Assembly (NCBI GenBank): GCA_902363575.1
Contig: CABJAJ010000003.1
Location: 286,207 to 350,206, forward strand
DNA: 64,000 bases
DNA from: Rikenellaceae bacterium
GTDB lineage: Bacteria; Bacteroidota; Bacteroidia; Bacteroidales; Rikenellaceae
Direction: 5' to 3'
Shown here: positions 1 to 7,595 of the stretch, piece by piece
Layout of the letters: each line of letters opens with the position of its first letter
Numbering within the stretch: the first letter of the stretch is position 1
Program-made: the position numbers and the translations under genes
The notes under the pieces: generated by a model
What the model was told of the DNA's origin: nothing
Databases searched by the model: none
The model's input: the letters and a program-made list of their open reading frames with translations, nothing else

Positions 1-5
1 TCGGC

Positions 6-884
6 GTGGACGTGAGCAACCTGTTCGCCTTGCAGGGCTCGGACGGCGGCCAATACATCCTTTCCCATAAGGACGGTGTGCTGTCAGTGCTGGAAGAGGG
101 AGATCCGCTCTTCAAATCGATTACCGAACAGGGCACCGTTTCCAACCCCCGCTTGTTCCGCCGCTGGGTCATGGCGCAAATGTTCCACATGCTCTCCTAC
201 AAGGACTGCGGCGCATGGAGCCCGGTCGGCGTGACCGAGATGATCCACCGTCTGGGCTATGAGTACCAGTGGAAGATGCTGCTCGACGAACTGCGCGCCC
301 AGATGAAGATGGAGCACAACGACCTCGAAAACTTCGCGGACAGGAATCGCTGGTTCAACGTCAAGATCGTTACGGCAATGGCGGAAGATTACATCGAACA
401 ACTGAAAACGCATGTCGAGGGACTGCCGGTCAAGAAATGCAAGGGCATTCCTTACAAATCTCTCGGCAGTCACGACATTTTCGTGCAGGACCTGAACTCC
501 AAACTCTACAGCCCGCTGCGTCTTGCAGCTTACCATATAGGAGCGGCTAAAAATGCCACCCAGCTTTATATTGCCGTGAAGAAATTCAACGACAAGCGGT
601 TCAAGATGAAGCACACCACGCCCCAAAACAAGGCGTGGATGGATGCCTACAAGGGCACCGGTGCATTCTTCACAATGCAAAATCTCATTCGGTTCCACAA
701 CTGTACGGCCATCGATGACAGGGGGAAACGGTTGAACAAATTCCAGTCGCTCGCGTTCCTCTCGGCCAAGGCCGAAGAGTATAGGGATGGGGACGGCTGG
801 CGCCTGCTGGCCATGCTCAAGAAAATGCTCGACGACAACGGCATAGACATCCAAAAGAAGATGGCCGAGTGGCGTAAGAAGTAA
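6..884 (+). CDS. Hypothetical accessory-element protein, probably 5' partial
   Basis: I do not recognise a family. The reading frame is open to the window edge, and the first possible start is a GTG at base 6, so the real start may lie upstream. The visible 292 residues are mostly helical in character, with many Lys, Arg, Trp and Met residues and no signal peptide or membrane segment. It ends in a Lys/Arg-rich tail. It is the first of a plus-strand series of small genes with roughly 50% GC, clearly lower than the chromosome after 18 kb. It probably belongs to the accessory module of an integrative element. Function is unknown. Confidence 0.75.
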   Translation: MDVSNLFALQGSDGGQYILSHKDGVLSVLEEGDPLFKSITEQGTVSNPRLFRRWVMAQMFHMLSYKDCGAWSPVGVTEMIHRLGYEYQWKMLLDELRAQMKMEHNDLENFADRNRWFNVKIVTAMAEDYIEQLKTHVEGLPVKKCKGIPYKSLGSHDIFVQDLNSKLYSPLRLAAYHIGAAKNATQLYIAVKKFNDKRFKMKHTTPQNKAWMDAYKGTGAFFTMQNLIRFHNCTAIDDRGKRLNKFQSLAFLSAKAEEYRDGDGWRLLAMLKKMLDDNGIDIQKKMAEWRKK

Positions 885-1074
885 GCCGTCATCGCCTGGC
901 AGGCTCGATGTGATGGACCGATACTTTCAGTTCGTCTTCCTTGAGAGGATCCTGAGGCGCTGGCTACACGCCGTGCCTCAGGATCCTTCCGGAAGACCAT
1001 ACATCGAATGGATAAAGTCATGCCCCGCATCGGTAGTCGCATCATTTTTTTCAAACGATCAAAAAACAAACAAA

Positions 1075-1314
1075 ATGGAAGAGAAAGAGATATCGGAAGT
1101 ACTGCTCGATATAGCAGATGACCTCAAATGCAAAGGCGATCAGCCATGGGACCTTACCAACGACTGCGGCGAACCGACCGTGTTCGATGCCCGGAGCGAA
1201 CTCTATATCCGGCACATCACACTCGACAAGGATGGTGATCCCTGTGCATTGATCCCGCTGGGGCATTTGGAGGACGACACGATCCACGAAATTGCCAAGA
1301 TGATGCACCAATGA
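1075..1314 (+). CDS. Small acidic hypothetical protein (79 aa)
   Basis: No family is recognised. The frame is open from 910, but the ATG at 1075 follows an A-rich stretch typical of Bacteroidetes translation starts, and the upstream part has poor coding character. The product is a soluble, acidic 79-residue protein containing MEEKEISEVL at its N terminus. Its stop overlaps the next start by four bases (ATGA), so the two are translationally coupled. A regulatory or anti-host role is possible, but nothing in the sequence shows it. Confidence 0.6.
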   Translation: MEEKEISEVLLDIADDLKCKGDQPWDLTNDCGEPTVFDARSELYIRHITLDKDGDPCALIPLGHLEDDTIHEIAKMMHQ

Positions 1315-1724
1315 ACCATCTGTTCAATCCTGCCACCGAATGCACCGATCCCGACCAACTGCAATTCTGTCTGAAAATCTCGGATACGGTATTCTGGTAT
1401 TGTGAACCGAATACCTACCACCGTGATTTACTACCGTGTGCTGAAACGGAATCCAATCGGATTTATCAGCGGTATCTCGGATACCCGACAGAGTTTTTGC
1501 GTGATGCACACAATATGCCCGAGGTCCGAAAATTCGCAACTGACAACATGCTTTGGCGGGAAGGCGAAATCGACGTGACGGATTTCAGCCGGTCGGAGCA
1601 AGAAGAATTACTGAAAGATTACGGTTACAAGTGGGATGATTTTTCCACAGACATCGACCGTAACCAGATCATTTGTGAGAACCATTTCGAGCAATATCCG
1701 CTCGACTATCGAAACGATATTTGA
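1311..1724 (+). CDS. Hypothetical protein (137 aa)
   Basis: No domain is recognised. The start overlaps the previous stop by four bases, and the next gene starts one base after its stop, so this sits in a tight run of accessory genes. The protein is acidic and rich in Tyr, Asp and Asn, without membrane segments or a signal peptide. Two cysteines near the middle (around residues 36 and 43) are not arranged as a zinc motif. Its small size, AT-rich codons and setting fit an integrative-element cargo gene of unknown role. Confidence 0.65.
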   Translation: MNHLFNPATECTDPDQLQFCLKISDTVFWYCEPNTYHRDLLPCAETESNRIYQRYLGYPTEFLRDAHNMPEVRKFATDNMLWREGEIDVTDFSRSEQEELLKDYGYKWDDFSTDIDRNQIICENHFEQYPLDYRNDI

Positions 1725-2429
1725 ATGAACAATCAATACAATAAATCATCATGCAAAAAACTAAATACATTCAGAATCATGCACGAAGCAGAACAATATC
1801 TCAGAAATCCGGATAATCCGCATTATCTATACGTCCGGTATAAAAATAAACGTCGCCGTTTGTTCATCAATGACAAACAAGGTGATATCGGAATCATCGC
1901 CATTGGTAAACGAAAAAAAGGCCACGTTTTCAGCGATTGGGGTGGTATTGACAAAATCTTTGACAAGGTTGCTGACAAATCGAAACCTGTGGAATCTCCG
2001 GAAGAAATAAACTATAAAATGGTAAATAAATACCAACGTGAGGCAAAAAAAGCAGGATTTACCAATCCTTTTATTCGACACATAGCCGAAGCCGTTCCCA
2101 CGAAATCACTCTTTGAGAACAACATAACGACAGGAAATCGTATAGACGGACAAATCATTTCGCTTCAAGCCGTGCGGGAATGGTGCGGCGAGGGAACTTA
2201 CCGGTGTTTCTGTGAAGCTGTCAAAAACCACACGCCGTATCATTCGGGGCGGTTCAACTTTCGTGGTTACGATGGTTCGTTGTGGGTGGAAGTTTACGAC
2301 AAAGACGACGGGTATCATCAGGCCGGAGACCTGAACGCCGGATTTTCCAAAGAGTACCGCGACTGCTTGAACGGCTATTATTACCTGCTTGTCAACGAGC
2401 GGACATTCATCGGATATGATGTCGATTGA
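1725..2429 (+). CDS. Hypothetical protein (234 aa)
   Basis: No family is recognised. The first 60 residues are strongly basic, with a run of Lys/Arg around residues 41-46 that could bind nucleic acid. The middle carries another Lys-rich stretch and the C-terminal half is more acidic and aromatic. The ATG at 1725 directly follows the previous stop; a second in-frame ATG at codon 19 is a possible alternative start. The AT-rich 5' part suggests a composition different from its neighbours. It is cotranscribed with the flanking small genes, judging by spacing. Confidence 0.65.
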   Translation: MNNQYNKSSCKKLNTFRIMHEAEQYLRNPDNPHYLYVRYKNKRRRLFINDKQGDIGIIAIGKRKKGHVFSDWGGIDKIFDKVADKSKPVESPEEINYKMVNKYQREAKKAGFTNPFIRHIAEAVPTKSLFENNITTGNRIDGQIISLQAVREWCGEGTYRCFCEAVKNHTPYHSGRFNFRGYDGSLWVEVYDKDDGYHQAGDLNAGFSKEYRDCLNGYYYLLVNERTFIGYDVD

Positions 2430-2466
2430 CAAACATATCATTTAATAATCAATTAAAACTAAAATT

Positions 2467-2595
2467 ATGAACGAAAGAAACGAAACACCGAAATGCCCCG
2501 CATGTGGCAGTGCCAATGTAGAAATCCTGAATGACGAGGCTGTCGCAATCTGTAACGATTGCTTTCTGGAATGGCCTTACATACGAGAGGATTGA
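2467..2595 (+). CDS. Tiny zinc-ribbon protein (42 aa)
   Basis: This short gene encodes 42 residues that are almost entirely a zinc ribbon. Cysteines at residues 10, 13, 29 and 32 form two CxxC knuckles (CPAC and CNDC) separated by 15 residues. Such ribbons bind one zinc and serve in nucleic-acid or protein contact. The ATG follows an A-rich leader, and the stop lies two bases before the next start at 2598, which encodes a protein with a related pair of knuckles. The regular knuckle spacing argues that it is real despite its size. The partner is unknown. Confidence 0.6.
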   Translation: MNERNETPKCPACGSANVEILNDEAVAICNDCFLEWPYIRED

Positions 2596-2597
2596 AC

Positions 2598-3182
2598 ATG
2601 GAAAGGACAAAAGAAAACATCGTGTCCAGTTACTTTTACTATATGTGGAACCGCTGGAGCAAAGTAGAATGCGAAACCGTATTCGGAAACATGGCCGGGC
2701 ATTTCTGGGCAAAATGGTGCGGTCTGAGCAGCCCGTCCCTGTCGGGTGCAGCCGAACGCTTCTATGCCGAACTGGGCAACAACGCACGCGACAAAATCGT
2801 GGAACGGGCGTGCAACCTCTACGACGGACAGAGGTTCGTTACCGAAAGGAAGGAGGAAGATGAAAGCCAAATCAACGTATGCGAATGTTGCGGCTCCCGT
2901 GACATTCAGATACGGGCATGGGTCGATGGTAACACGAATGAACACATCTCAGACATTGATGACTCCAGCGACGATTTTTGGTGCGACTCGTGTGAAGAGG
3001 CTCACTATTTCGTCTCATTGAAAGAGTATAAAGAACGCATGTACCAGTGGTGGAAACACCTTGATCTGGAGGAAAACAAACGGCTGTCCGGCGATGCCGA
3101 GGACCTCGATGCCTGGTGGAACTCCTTATCTTTCGACCAGCAGCGGGAGCTGTACAAGAAGAACTATTGGGACGAAGAGTAA
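2598..3182 (+). CDS. Hypothetical protein with internal zinc-ribbon motif (194 aa)
   Basis: The family is unknown. The N-terminal 80 residues are helical and rich in Trp, Tyr and Phe. A probable zinc site follows, with Cys95/97/98 and Cys129/132 (CECC and CDSC). The C-terminal 50 residues are helical and acidic. The frame is open from 2559, but the ATG at 2598 lies just after the tiny zinc-ribbon gene, so I chose it. The pairing of two adjacent zinc-ribbon genes suggests related roles, possibly nucleic-acid binding during element transfer or gene control; this is inference. Confidence 0.7.
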   Translation: MERTKENIVSSYFYYMWNRWSKVECETVFGNMAGHFWAKWCGLSSPSLSGAAERFYAELGNNARDKIVERACNLYDGQRFVTERKEEDESQINVCECCGSRDIQIRAWVDGNTNEHISDIDDSSDDFWCDSCEEAHYFVSLKEYKERMYQWWKHLDLEENKRLSGDAEDLDAWWNSLSFDQQRELYKKNYWDEE

Positions 3183-3193
3183 GAGGAACCAAA

Positions 3194-3499
3194 ATGATAA
3201 AAGAATTGCATACTCTCGATCACTCTGTCGCCATTACCGATGACGAAGAGGAAATCGTTGAGGTTTGGACTACACCCCAGACCAACCCGAACATTTTCCG
3301 GAGAAGGGTAAAAAGCCTGATGCTCTCTGGATTATCACAGTCGGAAGCAGAACGCATAGCTTCCACCGAACCGATGAAACTGGAACTCTTCTACGATGTG
3401 GAGCTCGGCAGCTTTGCCATTGATGCGGAAGCTGTCGGCAACACACCGTTATATCACCCTTATACGGGTAACGAAATACCCGATGAAACGACATACTAA
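3194..3499 (+). CDS. Hypothetical protein (101 aa)
   Basis: No family is recognised. The ATG at 3194 follows the previous stop by 11 bases; the open frame further upstream only overlaps the preceding gene. The protein is soluble and acidic. Its middle segment, around residues 42-57, reads like a short helix-turn-helix (SLMLSGLSQSEAERIAS), but this is too weak to call DNA binding. An intrinsic terminator follows at 3519-3547, so this appears to be the last gene of the first accessory run. Confidence 0.65.
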   Translation: MIKELHTLDHSVAITDDEEEIVEVWTTPQTNPNIFRRRVKSLMLSGLSQSEAERIASTEPMKLELFYDVELGSFAIDAEAVGNTPLYHPYTGNEIPDETTY

Positions 3500-3518
3500 A
3501 CACAATTTATTCACCCGA

Positions 3519-3547
3519 GGCGGAGAGCGAAAGTTCTCCGCCTTTTT
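3519..3547 (+). terminator. Intrinsic terminator after first accessory gene run
   Basis: A GGCGGAGA / TCTCCGCC stem with a short loop is followed by five T. It separates the genes ending at 3499 from the one starting at 3560. Confidence 0.8.
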
Positions 3548-3559
3548 AATTTCTCAGAC

Positions 3560-3772
3560 ATGAAATACAAGAAAGCAACTCTCGAAAAACGGCTGGAACG
3601 CCTTGAAGAAAGCCGCAGTAAAGAAAACGCCCGCCTCACACGGGTCGCCAACAACATCGGTTGGGGTGCCGGGATGCGTTGCACCAAATGTACCCCGTCA
3701 TTCGCAAAACTGAACAGCATCGACGAGAAAATCCGCAATGTAAAACGCCTTCTGGCAGAATGTGAAGATTAA
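3560..3772 (+). CDS. Small coiled-coil protein with a CxxC pair (70 aa)
   Basis: No family is recognised. The 70-residue product is very basic and almost wholly helical, with heptad-like Lys/Glu/Leu patterns at both ends and a central Gly-rich turn containing a CTKC pair. A dimeric coiled coil or hairpin is likely. The stop lies four bases before the methylase-like gene start, and the two probably share a transcript. A single CxxC could form half a zinc site in a dimer, or a disulfide; the sequence cannot decide. Confidence 0.6.
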   Translation: MKYKKATLEKRLERLEESRSKENARLTRVANNIGWGAGMRCTKCTPSFAKLNSIDEKIRNVKRLLAECED

Positions 3773-3776
3773 GGTT

Positions 3777-4580
3777 ATGGCAAAAGGATACAACGCCCCG
3801 GCAGAAGTCCGGGAATTGGAAAAGCTAATCAACGATTTCACGTATCGGAACGGATTGGACGTGAGAACCGTCTTTCAGGACCTGCTGCGCTACATCATTC
3901 ATGGGTTTTCTCCCGGCGCACCTCCGCTCTCCGATTGGAGATACAAGAAAGAGCAGACCAAAGTATTCTACGACATGTTTGCCACATGGGTGCAAATCAT
4001 GAATCGGGAGATCGAACGTCAAGGCTGGTACGATGCGTTCGGCGATCTGTTTATGGCTCTGACCTCCCAAAGAGGTCAACAGCAGAAAGGACAGTTCTTC
4101 ACACCTGAACACATCACCAAGTTGATGTCGGAAATAATTACGGGAAAGAAAGATTCGACGCCCCAAATACCGACAGTATATGATCCGGCAGCAGGTAGCG
4201 GACGGACTCTGTTAGCTGCCAAAGCCGACCAGCCGCAAAGCTATCTGGTCGCATGGGACATCGACTACACTTGCTGCCTGATGTGCGTGTGCAACTTCCT
4301 GATAAATGGCTGCGTGGGCGAGGTGGTCTGCATCGACTCGCTGCGCATGGATAACTTCCGGGGTGCATGGATAGTCAATGAAGCTCTATGCCGGACAGGA
4401 CTACCCACGATCCATAGGCTTAATGAGCGGGAATATAATCGCTTCAAGCAGGCTGACATCCCGCCTTATGTCTTCTTCCTCAATCAGGAAGGTTACGACA
4501 ACTACTTCCGGATGCGGGAAACGTGGTCGAAGGTCATGTCCCTCTTTCGAGAAACTCCTATAGCCCAAACAGGCACCTGA
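3777..4580 (+). CDS. N6-adenine DNA methylase-like protein lacking a clear motif IV
   Basis: The 267 residues resemble the HsdM/N6_Mtase fold of orphan methylases in Bacteroidetes mobile elements. Residues 105-110 read GQFFTP, typical just before the SAM-binding region, and motif I (DPAAGSGRT) lies at 136-144. A DID motif and a Cys-rich helix follow. The catalytic (N/D)PP(Y/F) motif expected 50-70 residues later is not present in canonical form; the closest match is IPPY at 228-231, preceded by Asp. The protein may bind SAM or DNA without methylating, or use a divergent motif. The ATG at 3777 is chosen because the earlier GTG at 3762 overlaps the preceding gene. No restriction gene is nearby. 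Confidence 0.75.
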   Translation: MAKGYNAPAEVRELEKLINDFTYRNGLDVRTVFQDLLRYIIHGFSPGAPPLSDWRYKKEQTKVFYDMFATWVQIMNREIERQGWYDAFGDLFMALTSQRGQQQKGQFFTPEHITKLMSEIITGKKDSTPQIPTVYDPAAGSGRTLLAAKADQPQSYLVAWDIDYTCCLMCVCNFLINGCVGEVVCIDSLRMDNFRGAWIVNEALCRTGLPTIHRLNEREYNRFKQADIPPYVFFLNQEGYDNYFRMRETWSKVMSLFRETPIAQTGT

Positions 4581-4612
4581 TGCCGCATTATTAACGTAAA
4601 TCCTATTCGCCT

Positions 4613-5206
4613 ATGTCCGTCAAAGGTCAAATTACCACCGCCGAACCGCTGGAATTCAAAGACTTCATCCGCCTGCTTTCCGGCTTACACGAGGACGGCA
4701 ACTATCTTTGGGAACTCTATTGCTGCATCTCTTTCTGCACGGCCTGCCGTGTCTCCGACGTCCGCTCCATGACATGGAAAGACGTGCTCGAAAGGGATGC
4801 GCTCTACAAAATCGAGCAGAAGACCGGCAAGACACGCCAGATTCCGTTCAACGAAAACGTACAGCGGCGAATCTCGTCGCTATATAAACTGCTCGGCTCG
4901 CCGGACAAACGGCAGCCGGTCATCTGCAACCCCAAAACGAAGAAACCCTATACCTCACAATACATCAACGACACCCTGAAATACCTGCGGGTAAAGTATC
5001 GACTTCCTATCAAACGATTCTCCAGCCATACTTTCCGCAAAACCTTCGGTCGCTATGTCTACGAATCGATGGGGCGCACAACCGAAGCTCTGATCCTGCT
5101 GTCGATGATTCTCAAACATTCGTCGCCACAGGTGACAATGATCTATCTGGGTATCCGGCAGGAAGAGATTGCCGGAGTTTATGGAACCATCCAACTCAAT
5201 TATTGA
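4613..5206 (+). CDS. Single-domain tyrosine recombinase (197 aa)
   Basis: This is the catalytic half of a phage-integrase-type tyrosine recombinase. All expected residues can be seen: Arg46 (CRVSD), Lys70, His139-x-x-Arg142 (SHTFR), His169 (LKHSS) and the nucleophile Tyr178. Only about 10 residues precede the catalytic fold, so the core-binding and arm-binding domains of normal 350-400 residue integrases are missing. Such short recombinases occur in Bacteroidetes elements, so it may be functional, or it may be a remnant whose N-terminal domain was lost. It is followed by a terminator and is not adjacent to an obvious attachment site. Strand-exchange chemistry is supported by the intact residues. 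Confidence 0.85.
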   Translation: MSVKGQITTAEPLEFKDFIRLLSGLHEDGNYLWELYCCISFCTACRVSDVRSMTWKDVLERDALYKIEQKTGKTRQIPFNENVQRRISSLYKLLGSPDKRQPVICNPKTKKPYTSQYINDTLKYLRVKYRLPIKRFSSHTFRKTFGRYVYESMGRTTEALILLSMILKHSSPQVTMIYLGIRQEEIAGVYGTIQLNY

Positions 5207-5231
5207 TACATCATTCGCCATAATGATAACC

Positions 5232-5272
5232 GGAGCTGTCCTGACGTGAGTCCCGGCAGCTCCACCTTTTTT
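5232..5272 (+). terminator. Intrinsic terminator after the recombinase gene
   Basis: A GGAGCTG / CAGCTCC stem encloses an 18-base loop and is followed by ACC and six T. It isolates the recombinase gene from the next gene at 5339. Confidence 0.7.
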
Positions 5273-5338
5273 GCAAAATCAAGAGATAGGTAACGCCTGT
5301 CTCATCAACATATCAGCTAATCTTAATAAAACCCGTTT

Positions 5339-5854
5339 ATGGACAATATCAGCAATATCATGGCCTCCATCGTGGCCATTCTGAAAAACAATGGTTTGAC
5401 TGAACTCTCGTTGGGAAACTACGATGAGTTGTATGATCCGGCTTATATCATCTGGTTCGATGATGACGGTAATCCCTACGACGACCCTGTAATCAAAGTT
5501 ATCGTAGAGGATTCCGTAGTCTCGGTCGAACTGGAAGCTCGGAATTTCTCCAATAACGTAACCCTTCAGGCTTATGAAATCAACCGCCTGGAGTGGTGGC
5601 AGCAGATTCACGCTTGCGTACTGGAAGTTCTCGAAAGCGACGGCAAGCACCGCTGTCCGGCCTGCGGAAAACCGCTTCACTCCCGACAGAAATACTGTTC
5701 GGAGACCTGCCGAAAATTCGCAATGCCCCAGCCAACACCTCAAAAGGTGGCAGAACTGGCTAACAAACGCATTCAGAAACTCATTGCCCGCATTGCACAG
5801 GGCAACCGGAAACTCAAACGATCATTAACCGAAGAATATTTTATTAAACTCTGA
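5339..5854 (+). CDS. Hypothetical protein with C-terminal zinc finger (171 aa)
   Basis: The acidic first 100 residues have no recognised fold. A zinc finger follows, with Cys106, Cys109, Cys120 and Cys124 (CPACG then YCSETC), a spacing seen in ribbon proteins where the second pair reads YCSxxC. The C-terminal 40 residues are strongly basic and helical, suiting nucleic-acid binding. The next start shares the last base of its stop (TGATG), implying coupled translation. It is the third zinc-ribbon gene in 6 kb. Its role in the element is unknown. Confidence 0.7.
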   Translation: MDNISNIMASIVAILKNNGLTELSLGNYDELYDPAYIIWFDDDGNPYDDPVIKVIVEDSVVSVELEARNFSNNVTLQAYEINRLEWWQQIHACVLEVLESDGKHRCPACGKPLHSRQKYCSETCRKFAMPQPTPQKVAELANKRIQKLIARIAQGNRKLKRSLTEEYFIKL

Positions 5855-6468
5855 TGATTATGGACTTACACCAGTATTACAAAGAGAACAAAGACGAAAT
5901 CAATTCGTCCATCATGGAAATCGCTTCCGAACTGGCCTCAGCAGGACTGGTCGAGAAACACGGAAAACCGTTCGATGAATTCGTCGAGCCGGAAGATCCC
6001 GACGATCCCGACAGCGGCACCTGCTACAAGGAGGAGTATCAGGCCGAATTCGATGAACTCTACGACAAGGAGTACGAACGGGTGGCCTCGCTGATGAAAT
6101 TCGATATCGGAGAGGAAGACGGCATTCGGAAAGAAAGCGGCTTAGACGGTCCGATTGATTCGCTCGTATCCCGTGCGAATGCCTGGCAGAAGGAGGCTCG
6201 GATCCGGATCGTCGAAACGCTACGCCGACACGGTGGGCGCGTAACCTACACGCCGGAGGACGAGGACGGGGAATATCCGGTAGCTTCATCGCTTTACGGA
6301 AAACATGACTTTCCCCGAATTGATATTACGGACGTCTATCTCGATGGCGACGCACCGTATATCATGGCAGACGGCATCGACACGGAAGACGGGGACAAAA
6401 GAACAGGCTTCCAGATCTACGATGAGCAGCTCTACGACATCGCGCTGTTCCTCAGGTGGGTATTGTAG
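5854..6468 (+). CDS. Very acidic hypothetical protein (204 aa)
   Basis: No family is recognised. The protein is strongly acidic, with dense Asp/Glu clusters around residues 44-56 and in the C-terminal third. That could suit a DNA mimic or a partner of a basic protein, but this is speculative. Translation could start at 5854, overlapping the previous stop, or at the second ATG at 5860. Its 3' end faces the convergent urea transporter gene 18 bases away, with no clear terminator between them. Confidence 0.65.
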   Translation: MIMDLHQYYKENKDEINSSIMEIASELASAGLVEKHGKPFDEFVEPEDPDDPDSGTCYKEEYQAEFDELYDKEYERVASLMKFDIGEEDGIRKESGLDGPIDSLVSRANAWQKEARIRIVETLRRHGGRVTYTPEDEDGEYPVASSLYGKHDFPRIDITDVYLDGDAPYIMADGIDTEDGDKRTGFQIYDEQLYDIALFLRWVL

Positions 6469-6486
6469 CCATGCGGCAAAACCGGC

Positions 6487-7347
6487 CTATATAACCTTGT
6501 GGAGCGGCCCTTCTTTCAGCCGAATACCCTTCAGCGCAAGGACGATCCACACGGAAAGTACGAACGGAGCTGTCAGCGTGACCGCGCCGACAGCCATCCC
6601 GAACCACTGCAAGGCTACAGACAACACAACGGCCACCGTCGCCCATAGGAAATCCTTCCCTCCGGCGCCGGCCAGCGCGATGGCGCACAATACGCCGTTG
6701 TAGCCATATAAGCCTGCGTTGAACGCGGCATAATCATTCAACAGGAGGATAGTTCCCATCGGAAGCAATGCACCCCAAAGGGCGTAGAGCAGTCCCCGGC
6801 GGTCGTTCACGGCGATACCGGCCAGAAACAGGAAGCCGGTCACTACGGACGCACCTTGGAACATCACCTGTCCTACGTTGAATGAGAATGCCTGCAACCA
6901 CTGCGGGGTTGTTGCGGGGATCGCTTCTGCACCCGTCAGCCTCAATGACGGGAACATCTGGGCGGTTCCCAGCAGCAGCCATGTGGCCACGATGAACGGC
7001 GCGGTATAGCCCGGTTTGCGAATAAGCTGAAAAAGATGCGCGAGCCATGTCGAGATCATCGAACCTGCGACCAGAAGTAGCATACTGGACCATCCGAAGC
7101 TGAAAAACACACCGGCAGCGATGCCGACCAGCGTGCCGTTGAAGCCGTAGAGGCCGTCACGAATGTCTTGCTGAGAATAACGGCACAACAAGGCCGTTGC
7201 GTTTCCGACGATATTTCCGGCAAGGGCCAGCAGGGCCGCACGCCAGTCTCCGACGGCGATGCCTGCGAGCATCAGTAAGCCCGACAGGGCGTTGTTCTGG
7301 AACATGACTTGTCCCACACCGCGAAATATGATTTTCACTACCTGCAT
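6487..7347 (-). CDS. Urea transporter family protein
   Basis: The 286 residues are almost entirely hydrophobic, with about ten membrane segments in two homologous halves. Each half carries the urea-transporter signature: LYGFNGTLVG and LYGYNGVLCA, each preceded by a QVMFQ stretch with a short membrane turn. A GYTAPF segment matches the conserved channel-lining turn. The family forms trimeric channels that pass urea passively across the inner membrane. It is the only minus-strand gene among its accessory neighbours and shows higher GC, so it looks like a cargo gene acquired separately. No urease gene is in the window. A candidate TAnnTTTG promoter lies just upstream at 7369-7376. Confidence 0.85.
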   Translation of the reverse strand: MQVVKIIFRGVGQVMFQNNALSGLLMLAGIAVGDWRAALLALAGNIVGNATALLCRYSQQDIRDGLYGFNGTLVGIAAGVFFSFGWSSMLLLVAGSMISTWLAHLFQLIRKPGYTAPFIVATWLLLGTAQMFPSLRLTGAEAIPATTPQWLQAFSFNVGQVMFQGASVVTGFLFLAGIAVNDRRGLLYALWGALLPMGTILLLNDYAAFNAGLYGYNGVLCAIALAGAGGKDFLWATVAVVLSVALQWFGMAVGAVTLTAPFVLSVWIVLALKGIRLKEGPLHKVI

Positions 7348-7368
7348 AAAAAAACGATTTGAGGATGC

Positions 7369-7376
7369 AAAAATAT
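7369..7376 (-). promoter_or_regulatory. Candidate -7 box for the urea transporter gene
   Basis: The minus strand reads TATTTTTG here, matching the Bacteroidetes TAnnTTTG element, 22 bases before the ATG. I see no convincing -33 TTTG, so this is a moderate call. Confidence 0.4.
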
Positions 7377-7404
7377 AAAATTTAACTCACACTAAGAGAT
7401 TTAT

Positions 7405-7581
7405 ATGGCAACAATAGCGATCTATGTAACGGTTCGTCTCGACATTGAAAATCCCAAGGCGGACGCCATCTCCGACGAAGAGGTGCAGAATCTCATTAAC
7501 GAAGTGGATTACGGGTTTATCGCGCCGGAAGGCAGCGGCATCACGATTACCGACACCGAAATCTGCGGACTGAACGACTAA
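7405..7581 (+). CDS. Small hypothetical protein (58 aa)
   Basis: A 58-codon gene beginning MATIAIYVTV and ending ICGLND. The alternating hydrophobic pattern predicts a beta strand, a helix, then two strands, so a small alpha-beta fold is plausible. No family is recognised. It follows the divergent urea transporter promoter region and precedes the gene at 7596 by 14 bases, so these genes probably share a plus-strand transcript. Confidence 0.5.
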   Translation: MATIAIYVTVRLDIENPKADAISDEEVQNLINEVDYGFIAPEGSGITITDTEICGLND

Positions 7582-7595
7582 AATGCTTTCAGAAA

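Noticed and set aside
910..1074. Extended N terminus of the 1075 gene
   Set aside because: The extension has no clear start context, and the A-rich leader before 1075 fits a Bacteroidetes start better.
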